From Branchiostoma floridae (taxonomy: Eukaryota; Chordata; Leptocardii; Amphioxiformes; Branchiostomatidae), in contig NW_023365757.1 of NCBI RefSeq assembly GCF_000003815.2, positions 116,751-180,750 of the forward strand: 64,000 nt of DNA, given 5' to 3'. This document shows positions 1 through 13,600 of the stretch, piece by piece (the stretch's first letter is position 1; each line of letters starts with the position of its first letter). Position numbers and translations under genes: made by a program. The notes under the pieces are model-generated. The model searched no databases, was not told where the DNA came from, and saw only the letters and a list, made by a program, of their open reading frames with translations.

Positions 1-24
1 AGTGCAGATGCTCCTACTGTGCTT

Positions 25-127
25 CTACTTTTCTGAGATGACCTGGTAGCATCCCTGGTCAATCAGAATTTCATGCTTGTCAAAGACTTTGTCCCCAGTG
101 TAAGGGCGTCCAGCTCCAGCAAAACAT
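25..127 (-). CDS. Possible last exon of an unidentified minus-strand gene (partial)
   Basis: Read on the minus strand, a TACAG acceptor (complement of 128-132) is followed by a 34-codon open stretch ending in TAG at 27-25. It begins in phase 2 and reads ...GRPYTGDKVFDKHEI... and ends ...GCYQVISEK. The composition looks protein-like rather than like the repeats beside it. The polypyrimidine tract before the acceptor is poor and upstream exons lie outside the window, so this could be chance. I do not recognise the family. If real, the gene converges on nothing and lies back to back with the paralogue array. Confidence 0.42.
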
Positions 128-195
128 CTGTATAACAGCTGTGTCCATAGATATAGGTCAAAATGAGATATATAGAGCACAGTTTATTTCTGTTA

Positions 196-1240
196 ATAAG
201 TTTTGTTGCAGTACCTTAGGAAGCCGCTAGGGGGGCCACTATCATATATATTATCTTCGTTTTCCTGACCCCTACCCACCTACCAAATATTATCAGGATT
301 TTTTCAAGGCTTCTCGAGTTATGCATTCCACAAACAAACGGACGCACACACTCGGCCCGCTACCGTCCTAACGGAAAATGCCACGTCAACCATTTTCGAA
401 CACAACCTTCCTTTCCGCAACCGCTACTTAAATACTAAATATCATGAAAATCCATACACAGCTTCTTGAGTTATAATGCTGTTGGAATGGATTTATGAAC
501 TTTCCTCATTTATTATGCAAATTACATTGTATAAGTCATCACTCATTCTATCTACATACTGAAAATCCTGATGATCCGTTTACACGTTCTCGAGTTATCC
601 TCGTCCAAAGTTTGAACGGAAATCGGTGTCAGCAGTTCCCAAAAAGCCGCTAGGGGGTCCAAACTCACAGCAGTTACTCTCTGTTCCAAGGGCTATCTAC
701 CACTCAAAAATCATGACCACAGCATGTCCAGAACACGAAGTGTCAAAATTAAAAGTCTTGCTGCAGTACCTTAGGCAGCCACTAGGGTGCCCATTATCGA
801 ACTTGACCTTCGTTTTTCTAAACCCCATCCACCTAACAAATATAATCAGGATCCATTCAAGGGTTCTCGAGTTATCTTGCATACAGACAAACGCACTTAC
901 ATACAAATCCCGCTACAGCACCGTAGGTAAGAGCCAGGTAAACCATTTTCGCTCTTGACCTTTCTGTCCAAAACCGCTACACACCTACCAAGTTTCGTGA
1001 AAATCGCCCAGCTAGATTTTGACTTATGCTGCCCAAAACAAACCGCAAAAAACATACCAAGCTCGCTGCAGTACCGTAGGAAAACGCCAGGTAAACCGTT
1101 TTCAAACTTGGCATTCCTTTCGACAACCGCTACACACCTACCAAAAATCACAAAGTTCCATCCACAATTTCTCGAGTTATATGCTGTTGACCTACATACA
1201 GACCCAAGTCAGCAATCTCATACTCTTCTTGGCGAAGAGA
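196..1240. repeat. Dispersed repeat family R1, several degenerate units
   Basis: Units share the phrase GCCGCTAGGGGG followed by CACCTACCAAATAT and CTCGAGTTAT. Related copies occur at 40985-41610 (same orientation) and at 26434-26650 and 51393-52200 (opposite orientation, with AACTCAAGAACGG). Open frames here (for example 626-958 and 955-1347) are translations of repeat units, with no recognisable domain. Nothing else is visible in 128-1339. Confidence 0.7.
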
Positions 1241-1339
1241 ATCAGATAACCAATATTCCTTTTCTATTAAGGTCTATCAAAACCTTTACGTTCTCATTCT
1301 TCTCAAGGAGGTTAGAAAGACCGTGTTCTCTTCATGTAC

Positions 1340-1555
1340 TACTGTAAATGCATTTAAGTTCGCGAGGATTTAATGTCGCGGTAGCGGGAAAAGGCCTGAG
1401 ACTTTTCGCGGTAGTTTTAAGTTCGCGGTAGCACCATGCACTGTATAGTCTCTTGCCATGGAAAAATGTTCGCGGAGGTTTTAAATTCGCGGTGAAGCGG
1501 CCACCGCGAAAACCGTGAACATTAATCCACCGCAAAAGTTTTTGCATTTACAGTA
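1340..1555. mobile_element. Foldback MITE, GCGGT family, copy 1
   Basis: Begins TACTGTAAATGCA and ends TGCATTTACAGTA, with an internal string of TTCGCGGT/ACCGCGAA blocks. Two further copies are at 2814-2970 and 58226-58450. It is non-coding and lies just upstream of the P1 promoter. Confidence 0.85.
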
Positions 1556-1590
1556 CTAGTATACTATTTGGTCACTTGGCAAAACATTGG

Positions 1591-1600
1591 GTCACGTGAC
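1591..1600 (+). promoter_or_regulatory. E-box GTCACGTGAC upstream of P1
   Basis: A palindromic CACGTG E-box in the 10-base form used by bHLH-ZIP factors (USF, TFE/MITF type) lies 80 bases before the P1 ATG. The same CACGTGAC core is found at a similar distance before all six paralogues, which argues for function. Confidence 0.6.
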
Positions 1601-1670
1601 AAGGCAACTTCGCCTCAAGTTTCTTCAGACTGTAGGCTTGAAAGGTGTTAAAAACGACGGCCCTAACGCA

Positions 1671-4600
1671 ATGACCGAAAACTCGAATACTCTGCTGCTG
1701 CATGCTGCTAAGAATGGCTCACTTGAAGGCGTTAAAGCGGCATTAGAAGCTGGTAAGTCGGACCAAGTCTGTAGGTATTTTGGTAGTTGGGAGTTGTTCG
1801 AATCGCCTGTTGCTAGTATTAGTAGTAAAGTTGATATAATATCGTTTGTTCCCAAGACTAATTAATCATCCCACATCCTTCTTTCGGTGCACCAAAATCG
1901 TTCTACTCTCCAGGCAGAGGCTGGTTTTTGATGCCTTTCAAAAAAGGTCGGGCTTCCTATTTGTGACCGGGTTTCGTCTTGTTTGGCTCGGCTGGACTCA
2001 ATTTATTTTGACATTTCTTGCCTCAGATCTCCCACTGAGAATCCCCCGGTCTCGCCAAGCCGACCACCGGAACCGTAAACAGCAGGAACATCTGTGCACA
2101 GTACTTTAAATACCGCCTATGTGTATTTTTTCAGACGTACGTAATTTACTTATATTATGCTATTTGCAGTCACATGAACTCACATTTTAATACTACTGTT
2201 TTATCTTAGAAATGGTTTACATTTTGAAACAGAAATGCAGTTGAAACTTCTCTCCAAGTTCAATTTTCTATTAAAGAGCGTTTTTCTAGGGCTTTGAATC
2301 AGTAGACGATTATTCAATTATTCAAATGACATGTTGGGATTATAAATACACCTATGTGAAGTACAGTGCGCTAGTGACACATCTTGATCCTTTCCGTAGC
2401 GATCAGTGTCTGAAAAGGAAAGTCTAGCAAGACTGTTGTGGGCCATAATTTGTATCTTAAAGTTGTACTAGCAAGGTTGATGAAGGCTCATTTGGTACTA
2501 GCGAATCGTGCATCACAAAAACAAACCTGCAGTGCGTGTGTGTGTCTCTTGGGGGTGGGGTGGGGGGTGGGGGGTGGCTGGGATTTCTTACGGCTAGCCG
2601 GCTACCCTCGAATGTGTGTCTCTTCGAAAGAACTCGACGGTCGGACTGTACTGTATTGTATATAATTATACGATTTGGAGTCCTTGCCCTTCGAAACTCC
2701 GAATCGACGGACGGAACCGTTTGGTTTGATCTACCCTCCCTTCGTTGAAAAAAAGAAGTTCTGAACTGCGTAAAATCCACCCCGCTGCTTGGTCATCTGG
2801 ATCTAATTCCATGTACTGTAAATGCAGAATTGTTCGCGGTGGTTTAATTTTTCCATGGCAGTAAGAGACTACAGTGCTTGGTGCTACCGCGAACTTAAAG
2901 CCACCGCGAAAAGTCCATTTTCCCGCTACCGCGAAATTAAATCCCCGCGAACTTAAATGCATTAACAGTATCTGTGGGCCTGAGTTCGATCCCAGGTCGG
3001 CTCGGCTCGGATATGTTGTAACTAATGAAAGGGCTTCTTTCGGAAGGGACGTAAAACTGGGGTCCCGGGCTAAAATGAACTACAGTCAAACCTGCCCGAG
3101 CGACCACCTCTTCTCAGTGACCACCTGGCCATTTCGACCGCTTTTTCTCGGTCCCGATTTATTTTCCCATTGACGTAAGCATTAAGCGACCTTTTCTCAA
3201 CGACCACCTGGCCAACGCGACCGCGACCGGCCCAAATTGGGACCCATAACGACCGCATCATTTTCAAAATTGAGGTTTTCATCGATTTTTGATGATAACT
3301 AGCGCGATTTTGTGCCGAAATCGGCCAGTTTGCGTCGGATTTTGGGGTTAAATTTACAGTTTACAATGTGCGTGATGTGATGTGATGTGATGTGATGTGA
3401 TGCGATGCGATGTGATGTGATGTGATATGATATGATAGACACAAACCGATCAGTCATTCAGTGAGATATCAGTCGTCAGACTACGGTACTACTAGTACTA
3501 TCGGTAATTTTACTATCGGTATTTGTTGGACTTCCACGCAAAATCATATCAAAGTAATGAGATCTCACTTGTGTTATTCAATATCTTATGGATCACCAAA
3601 CGCAGGTGCAGACATTGACTATAAACAGACAGACAGCGATCTTCAGAGCACTGGCACAGCGTTGTTCAGCGCTTCCACCGCTGGACATGTCGACATAGTG
3701 AGACTGCTGCTCCGCCAGGGGGCGTCTGTGGTGGAAAGAATGGGCTCATTTGCCCCCCTTCATGGAGCAGCGTTTGAGGGTAGGTTAAAAAAATATTACA
3801 NNNNNNNNNNNNNNNNNNNNNNNNNNNNNNNNNNNNNNNNNNNNNNNNNNNNNNNNNNNNNNNNNNNNNNNNNNNNNNNNNNNNNNNNNNNNNNNNNNNN
3901 NNNNNNNNNNNNNNNNNNNNNNNNNNNNNNNNNNNNNNNNNNNNNNNNNNNNNNNNNNNNNNNNNNNNNNNNNNNNNNNNNNNNNNNNNNNNNNNNNNNN
4001 NNNNNNNNNNNNNNNNNNNNNNNNNNNNNNNNNNNNNNNNNNNNNNNNNNNNNNNNNNNNNNNNNNNNNNNNNNNNNNNNNNNNNNNNNNNNNNNNNNNN
4101 NNNNNNNNNNNNNNNNNNNNNNNNNNNNNNNNNNNNNNNNNNNNNNNNNNNNNNNNNNNNNNNNNNNNNNNNNNNNNNNNNNNNNNNNNNNNNNNNNNNN
4201 NNNNNNNNNNNNNNNNNNNNNNNNNNNNNNNNNNNNNNNNNNNNNNNNNNNNNNNNNNNNNNNNNNNNNNNNNNNNNNNNNNNNNNNNNNNNNNNNNNNN
4301 NNNNNNNNNNNNNNNNNNNNNNNNNNNNNNNNNNNNNNNNNNNNNNNNNNNNNNNNNNNNNNNNNNNNNNNNNNNNNNNNNNNNNNNNNNNNNNNNNNNN
4401 NNNNNNNNNNNNNNNNNNNNNNNNNNNNNNNNNNNNNNNNNTACCAGGTTTAGATATTTACATGACCCTTCGTCCTGCCAACTTGACTCCTGACCTTTAG
4501 TTTAGGTACTGTGGACCTCAAAACGTTTGCTGTGGTTTCAGTTTCATGGTTTTTCTTATCACCTCTACACCACAAAATCATGACAATGCCTAAGTGTATT

Positions 4601-7600
4601 TCCATTGCATCACTACTGCACTATAGAATTGTTTCAACAGCAAGCTTTAAACAGAGTGGAAATCTCCTTTCCACTTTTGCTCCTATCACGAAATCAGGTT
4701 CCCAAGAAAATCAATGAATCTAAGAATTATCAGACATAATTTGGTGCTTTCAAATTACTTATGAAAATAAACAAAAAATCTCCAGGTACGATACTCTTAA
4801 AAAAGTTAAATATTGTGAAGAAACAATGACCAAAATGTGCTCTCTATATATATATATGGCTTGTACATGGTGAAAGTTTAAAAAATTTCAAACCCTCATT
4901 CACTCCAATTACAAGTAAATATAATGAAAAGCGATCACATATTTGTAAATTTCATTTATTGCAGCATGATTGGCTGTGAAAATATTCATAATGCAGCTAT
5001 AATGCATAACAGTACTAAGTTTGTGCATGGCTCCATTGATAGCCAAACCTGCAGTACACATCCAGGGTGCCAGAGGGAGCTGTTCACACCTACAGTTCCA
5101 CCACTGGCACAGGTACATGTATGCACACAGACCATGTTCGGACATGACTGGATCCGTCTAGACATGTCTTAGCTACAGAGTCAACAAAAAGTGGTCCGAC
5201 CAGAACTGTAATGTCTGACAATGTGATAAGTCACATATGTGCCGAATAAAAACTGCCAATTTCTTGCTTCGATGGCTAATCTCATGTGACATGTGTATGT
5301 TTTAGTCCAAATATAAATACTCCAAATCAATATATCAAATGTCTGCCCCATGGCCATTGCCAATTTTATCATCAAGGAATATCTATGGATGTCGTAATAG
5401 TTTTGAATTTGAAGAACAATACAAATTACTAATCATGTGACCAGCGTTCCCGCCAGGCATACGTCTTTACGTCTTTGGACGCATTTTTTTCTGGAAAGAC
5501 GCACTCGGCTCGGCTGAATGCGTCCATAAAAAAATCTGTAAGAAAGGCTGACCTGTACCACCAGTGTACAAAATGTATCTGGAATCTTTAAAAAAATCTG
5601 TCCTTATTAGAAGGCATCCTACCTTTACAATTTATACTTCAAATTCTTCACTTTCCGGTCATCCCAATAGTCTGGGCATGGGGCGGAGCGCGGCACATTT
5701 TACAACTAGCGGACCCATGTTCGACACACCCAGCCACGCGTCAGTCTGAGCCGTCCGTTGCATATAATGTAATTTTTTGTAGTCCGTGAAATACATCTGA
5801 CAGTCAACATTCTTTAACACTCGAAAAAATCTTATGCAGATTTTATTTTCTGATATTAACATGATACTTACTTGTCCTAGCTCATTTTCACGTATTTGTT
5901 AAAGATTTGTGGGTAATACTAGTATGGAACAAACAAACTGTTCTGCGCGAGTGATGCACATCTCAACAAAAGTTCTCACGCTGTGGGCAGTTGATTGGCA
6001 GTCGGTATCTTTGACAACAAGCCGCCGGCGCCAAGCAGTCTAGATTGGCCACCAGGTCCAAATCCAATCATCTTAATAACCAATCAGCGTTTGATAAATG
6101 TGATGTTATACTCTGTCATTGGTCACCGGGAAAAAACAAAAGTTACCGAGTACTAGCGCACGTGACGTTGTAGCCCCCCGTGTCGTCTGGAAACTTGAGT
6201 TTCTTCCCTAGCTGCTAACAATTTACTATTAAGGTTTCCCCATTTATCCAAGTTTAAAAGACGGTGCGCAGTAAATAAGTGAAGAATCCAAAACTATACA
6301 CTTTATTTCTTATTTACAAAATTTCTTTTATTTCAAAAAGACAAAATTTGCGACAGAAAAGGGGCCGCAATATTGTTGTCAAGCGTCGATCGAGTCGGCT
6401 GTGCACTAGCGTTGGCCTCCGTGGCACATGGCGCGGCACGCCCCCCTCCCCAGACGGACCGTCGATCGCAGCGCCCAGCACGTTGGGACGTCTTTCTGGC
6501 TACTGCTTCAAGGCTACACCGGCACTGATCACTGCCAAAGAGGCAGCAGATCGTCCTCCTTCGAGTAATGTATAANNNNNNNNNNNNNNNNNNNNNNNNN
6601 NNNNNNNNNNNNNNNNNNNNNNNNNNNNNNNNNNNNNNNNNNNNNNNNNNNNNNNNNNNNNNNNNNNNNNNNNNNNNNNNNNNNNNNNNNNNNNNNNNNN
6701 NNNNNNNNNNNNNNNNNNNNNNNNNNNNNNNNNNNNNNNNNNNNNNNNNNNNNNNNNNNNNNNNNNNNNNNNNNNNNNNNNNNNNNNNNNNNNNNNNNNN
6801 NNNNNNNNNNNNNNNNNNNNNNNNNNNNNNNNNNNNNNNNNNNNNNNNNNNNNNNNNNNTATAGACATGTCTGGACAAATAATACCCGGGCCAGATCACG
6901 GAAGGCTGATTCCACTTTTAAATATATATATATACGTATTTTGATGAAGAGGTTGGTCGTCGATAACTGAAAATGGCAGTAAAAGAGGCAACCGACATCC
7001 AATCTCAAGCGCATGATTATCCTCTCAAATTGCAGGAAATTGTGTTCTAGAGGGTTTGAAAATCCAAATTTTCCCGGGGGAGCATGCCCCCGGACCCCCC
7101 TAGAATGCGAGCGCCTGCGGCGCTCGTCTCGCGCCTACGGCGCTCATTACGCCCCTCCCGAATATTTGGACGCATACTTTCAAGAACCTGGCGGGAACGC
7201 TGCATGTGACCTACAGTGTTTATCTAACACCCAGAAGTTTATCAATGTTTGCTTCTGACCGATTTTTTAAATTAGTGCAACCCTCAAAAGAGTAAAAAGG
7301 TTATCAGGCAAAAGAAAATCTAGGTACCAGTACAGTCCAGGTCCAGAGAATCAGGTCCAGGTTCAGGTCTGGACCTGATCCTCTGGACCTGGACTGTACC
7401 GGTACCTGAATTTGAATTATCTGACATTGAAAATTGTGAATGGGCAATACTCAAAATAATGGTTCATTTTAGTTTTTTTTTTTACTACAAAGGATTCTGT
7501 TTCGTGGAGTTTTTATTTTTAAATCCTATTAGAGTCACATTAACAACACTAACTGGCGCTATTTTAGACCAAGTTTGACTGTAGAAGCTTGGTAAAGAAT

Positions 7601-10600
7601 AACTATCAACTCTCCTATACTTAACTCTTGTTAGTTTGTTGGACTGGTAAGCCCTAAAACACATGAACACCTGGCGGTATAATATAATCTGTTCATTTTC
7701 AAATCGGTCCTACATCCGGTCTACTGATTTTTTCAGGTCTGGTTTTTACCGGTTTGTACTGGTCCCCACTCCTTCCCCCATCCCAACAAAATGCAGGTTA
7801 CGGCCTGCACCTTGACCTCTAAAGGCTAAAAGAACAACAGTTGACCTTGACTTGACCAGACAGGCGGATATGTACACCTAACCGTCACCTCTCTCCGTCA
7901 GGTCAACACAATGGGCTTCGTCAAAACCAGGCCAGGTAATTGTTAAAGATAACAGCAGACTTCCAGCTTTACATACCATCAGAAAGAACATTCCTGACAG
8001 AGGCTAGGTACTCATGTTCACCTGAGTAGAGTGAGGAAGTATCCTCACAACATTGGGGACAACTCAAGAGATTTGAACACACTTCAGAACCTGTAAGATC
8101 CTAAGTCAGTTATAACCCAAATCCTCCTTAAAGTTAAAGGTTGAAGAACAACAGTTGACCTTGACTTGACCAGACAGGCGGATATGTACACCTAACGGTC
8201 ACCCTTCTACGTCAGGTCAACACAATGGGCGACGTCAAAACCAGGCCAGGTAATTGTTTAAGATAATTACCGACATCCAGCCTTAACAAAGGGCTCAACA
8301 TAGTGGGAGACTGAAATCACTTAGGGATAGTCCACAATGGGTTAGGAATAGGGGAGGATAGGTTGTCACAATCTGTACATACCATTAGAAAAAAAAGGTG
8401 TACAAGTTACTACAACAAACATGTTTGCAAATCTCAAAAGTCTTCCAAAAGTCTAACATAAGCATTCACTGAAAACACTTAGGGGTAGTCAGTCCACAAT
8501 GAGTCAGGGAAGACAGAACGTCATATTTTGTATACCTTTGGACATAAGAGGCGTACAACTACATGTAACAGTAACAAGCAGGAGACTTGCAAATTCCAAA
8601 AGAATTGCTTAAGTCTAAAATTCCAGTAAGCATTTCTAAAAATGATTCATATAGAGCTACATGTAGACTATGATGCCTTCGAATGATTGATAGAGCTAGC
8701 CAGAAACAGCAAGTATATTGTATATGTATTATATCTACCAAGAGGTATGTTTGCAAATTTCAAAGTCTTCAAAAGTCTTCCAAAAGTCTAACATAAGCAA
8801 TTCTAAAAATGTTTTCGCATAGAGCTAGCCAGCAAATAAATCAGGATCCATCCAGGTGTTCACAATAACAGATGAACATGTATATTGAATCAGACAGGTG
8901 TATTCTACATAATAGTCCTAACTGTTTGACGTCTGACAATATATTAAGCAGAGTTCATCAATCAAAATGCAAAATGTCAAAGGTATTTCAGTCATCTATT
9001 ATCATATCAAAGTGATATGAAAATATTTGACATGAAATTGTAAATTGTTTCAACCTTCATGAAAAACATGAGTTTTTACTCGTAATACTAATAGTAATAC
9101 AAACTCTTCAATCTTCTTCTAAATTTGATTCAGGTGTATCTTCACCTATATCGATAAAGTACATGAAAAAATCTACTCTAGTATACTGTTCTTCTATGGA
9201 GTGCTTTATTAGGAAACTATAATTCAATATAACTTATAAGTATAAAGCCAAAGAAGAGCAAACTTGTAATTCAAGTCTTGTAGAATATTCAACAGAAAGC
9301 GAAGAACTTCAACGAGGCTTGGTTAGCGTGAAGAGCGTCACGTGTGGAAACGCCGCTCCACCCGATACCCGTGGGACTTCCACAATTTACGTAGGCCCTT
9401 TCTCCCTCGAGTGTCGTCCACGGAAAGTCTGACCGGACTTGCCGACACTCGACGGGCGCTAGAAAGAATGGTATTGCCTTCTGTGCACGGAGAATCCCCG
9501 CGAGTGTATGGCACTAGTGGGGGCAGGCATGCGCGTCTATTGTGCGGAGTCTGGTTAGACCATGGGAAACATTCCCAATCAATACAGCTTGGAAACACAA
9601 CGACTACAAGTACACTCCACTTGCTATACTCATAAGGACAGCCTGCTCACCCCTATAACATCATGGTATGGTCCACTGTTAACCATAGGTTGGACCATTA
9701 CAAACAGAAATGGGGGTCGTTTCCAAATTTGTTGCAGTGGTAAGTAGCCTGGGTACCATCCATATTCTACCGGGGCTCCTTACACTTGCTACCCCGGTAG
9801 AAATAGGATGGTACCCAGGCTAGTGGTAAGAGAATTGGACATTTCTAAGATCGCAAGGATAACCTGCCCACCCCTACACCAACATGGCATGATCCATAAC
9901 ATTGAGAACATCAACCACAGGGTTGGACCATTCCAAAACTGAAATGGGGGGGTCATTTTCTAAAAGTGTTGCAGGTGGTAAGAGGAATCGGGACATTTTC
10001 TTAAAATTACCTGGAGAACACAGGGTAGACCTTTGGTCGAGGAAGTTCCTTAAGCCATCCAGGTTGAGAGTATGGTGTGACAACACTGACCTTGTCTTAA
10101 CAAAGAGTACTTAAGTTGAAAGTCAGATCAAGGCAAATCAGTGGGCCAAAGTTCAATTCTAGCAATGTATAGGCAATTGGTCCCAGCGCCGACATGTCAT
10201 TTTGTACTGCATTTGTAATTTCGGATGGTGACGTAAAGCTGGTGTATGAGGGAGCTTCAGGTATGAGCCTCAGTGACAAACCTCTGCACGTAAAAGAGCC
10301 CAACACACTTATCCAGAAGAGTACATGTGACCCGTGTGTTTGGCTAAAACATGCGAGCCATAACGAAGCTGTATTAGACTACTAGTTATAACCGAAAAGC
10401 GTCGTGCTTTGTCCCAAGTCTCAATTTAAACAAAAATACTGAGTGCTAACCTGAAAAAAACGTTTTCAAGTCTTTGGTATGACTCATACCCAGCATCAAA
10501 CTCAGGACCAAATGCAAGGCATACACTCTACTCACTTGGCCATTCCCCAGGTCCAAACCTGTAACTAATCTAAAATTGCTGCCAAGAGGCTCCCTCGGCA

Positions 10601-13600
10601 GGGGAGGGTTTAAACTTTAATACTACTCAATGAACCATCCTTCCACACAACACCCACCCCCTCCCCTGATCTGGGTTTGTTGTTATGTCAAATTGTTGCC
10701 AAAAAAAGCTCCCTAAGCAGGGTAGGGTTAAAGACTCTTTAATGAACCTTCCTTCCCCACATAGGGCTCGAAATACTTTTCTGCATACCTGCACTGGTGC
10801 AGGTGGCATTGAAAATTACCTGCACCAGACAAATTCTACCTGCACCACTCTGAATATAGAAAGTATGGATCCTACTAAAATTGTTCAGGAACCATTGCTA
10901 TTTTTTTCTTTTATATTTCATAGGTGGTAACAGTCAATATAGCTAATAACAATCCACATACACCTACATCATACTGGGACATTTATGTATAAAACCCAGT
11001 ACATGGACCAGTGCAGGTTAGGTGCAGGTAGACACCAAAAGTACCTGCACAGCTCCAATTTTACCTGCATATGCAGGTGGTATTTTGAGCCCTGATGAGC
11101 CTTTCTTCCACCTAACACCCACCCCCTCCCTAGATCTCCAGTTTGTTGTTATTTTTGGACGTCTCCTTTCCCATTGTGGCCAGGCTGATTGGTTTTCTGT
11201 TCAGGGTGGTTTAATGAAACATCTTGTTTGGGGTGAAAACTTGACCCAGGGGAGAAGTGATGACCCCTTGACCTTGAAAACATCACTTAGAACATGCCAG
11301 GAGGTTATGGGATACTAATGGTTTCCAGCAGTGGGGGAGAGTAGTTACTATTCCACACCCAAACCACACAACAACTTGAGGTCTATTCCACACCCATTAC
11401 GTTTAACCATTGGATAAAGGAGATTTCTTTTGTACAACTACTAAAGCCAACCTGCTCATGTTTAGGCCTATCGGACTTTTTCCTCAGACCTACTGACTGG
11501 AGTTCTGCTTCTCACTGCTATATGTAGGTGATTACAGTGAGAACACAATCCCAAACATGGCTAAGTTTGTATCCCCCCTCATCCCAGTTCATCACTGGGG
11601 TACATTTGAGACTGTGTTAGCGTTGCGAAAGCACCACCTACATCGGCTATATACAGCAGCCAGAAGTAGCACTGAAGTTAGAAGCTCTGACTGACGAAGA
11701 TGTCTAACAGGCATTGCGTCATATTACTAAGGTGAGAAAGAGATCTCCAATATCCTAGATGGACTGGTCAGTTGGTGGCCTTGAAGTTGAACCCACAGTC
11801 ACAACTACATTGATGGACCATTGGATATTGGTTGACCCTTTGGGTAATGCCTTGCCACCAATAGATCTGCTTGGAGACTAATGAATATCAAGTGCTAGAG
11901 AGATGAGACTGAATTCATTCCCATGCATCGCTCCCCACAGGAGTAACCTACATAGTTTAATGGTGCAGTTCCTCAGTTAAACTGGATCACAGCAAACATT
12001 ACATTACCATCTTTATGGGTAGGGGAGGGCAGTCTTGACAGGACCAGCTCTAAACAAGTGACTGTAGGTAACATAGGTAACCTTGACGTATTTATGGTTT
12101 CTGCCAAATTAGTTGCAACGATATAAAATATATTATGCCGATGATACTGACAGTCCCAGACAGACAAATAATGACTAACAGGTAAGAAAATGAAGCCCTA
12201 ATATTACTGATAGCTTACCAGGACAAAGTATGTACTTGTTTATTACACTCTGTCCTCAGAGGTTACCCACTGTCACAGAGTAACATGGAACAAACGCTTA
12301 TCACAAAATTAATCTACTGTAAATCTTCAGATATTTGCAACAGTTTTAATTTCCCAGTAATTGCAAATCAACAAAAATATTTCCGCCGTGCCAATATGCA
12401 TTTTTAAGACATTACAACTGTATATCTTAAGTTCTTAACAGTATCAACTGCAACCTTAAAACACTTCAAAAATCAGTGACCATGAAACCGTGTCCCAGCA
12501 AATATAGATGAATTTACAGTCAGTGGACACATTTGATGCATCGCCCCGAAGGGAACATGCCTTGTTCCAGGACTTTAATGAAAAGCATTTCTCGGAAACT
12601 ATTGGGAGCAAACCCCTAAAAATAATCTGTTTCTTACTCTAAGGCTATATCAATTCATTATTGTGGTTCTTGGTAAGGATGAAAAAAAAGGGCTGGGAAG
12701 AAAACTTTTCATAACCATTATCACACAAACTGTGTGTACCAAGGAATAGACTTTCTCCTTGTAATTTAAAATATTTATTCTGACTTTCTAGTTCAGCGCT
12801 ATCTTTTTCCAAATCAGAGAAGCAAGGAAACTAATAAGAACGAGCTGAACTGATACAGAGATGTAGGCCAAGGCTAATATCATGTACAGGTGTGATAAAC
12901 ACAAGATAAACACTTAACAAATAACAGAAAATCAAGACGGCTTTAGAAAACCGATTGCCAAATCTTCTGTGATGCCTCAATGTTCAAATACTTAGAGTTA
13001 GACTAAAGGGATAAAGAGAGAGAGAAAAGATACATTTTTACGGCTTAACCAACATCTCTGCCTGTGTTCACATAAAAAAACCTGCATCTTGTTTTCTTTT
13101 CCATTTGCTTTCTCACCCTCCTTTCTATTTTCAGCCGAGAAAACCGGTTTCCAGATCTTCTGTGGTGCCCCACAGTAAAAAAACTTTAGTTAGAGTCTTA
13201 GACTAAGGGAGGGAGACAGAGAGAGAATGGATACATTTTCACGGCTTTACCAACATCTATGCCTGTGTTCACATCTAAAGAAAAGCATCTTGTTTTCTTT
13301 TCCCTTTCCTTTCTCACCCTCCTTTCTATTTTCGGCTGTAGTAAAACTGTGCCAAACAAATCCCCGAGCCTCTTCCTTCCCGCATCTTCCTACAACAGGA
13401 TTTTCTGGGCCGGTGAGCGAGTCCTCTCTACTCCACACCGCCGATCGTCATCCCAGCAGGAATTTTAATCGCTTTGTCCACTACAAGGTTGCTGGGAATT
13501 CCGTCTTCTGTCCGGTTGCCATGGCGACGGTCACGGTCGACCTCAGCTCAACTGGTGCTTGTGTGTTTGCATCAGGTTATGCCGCGGATGATAGGGCCAC

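Larger units (their letters stand above)
5442..7202. mobile_element. hAT-like DNA transposon, probably non-autonomous or decayed
   Basis: The left end CAGCGTTCCCGCCAGG matches the complement of the right end (CCTGGCGGGAACGCTG). The element is flanked on both sides by CATGTGAC (5434-5441 and 7203-7210). An 8-bp target duplication with CAG...CTG ends is the hAT signature. The 1761-bp element includes a 284-base gap. No complete transposase is visible. An open frame on the minus strand ending at 6333, followed by AATAAA on that strand near 6306, may be the 3' end of one, but it carries no motif I recognise. The right part is a G/C-rich run of GCGCCTGCGGCGCTC-type blocks. Confidence 0.82.

Noticed and set aside
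6333-6575. Minus-strand frame as a clear hAT transposase end
   Set aside because: There is a suitable polyadenylation signal, but no recognisable transposase motif and a gap just upstream.
9338-9635. Overlapping open frames on both strands in a GC-richer patch
   Set aside because: No motif, no splice context, and both strands are equally open, as expected from base composition.
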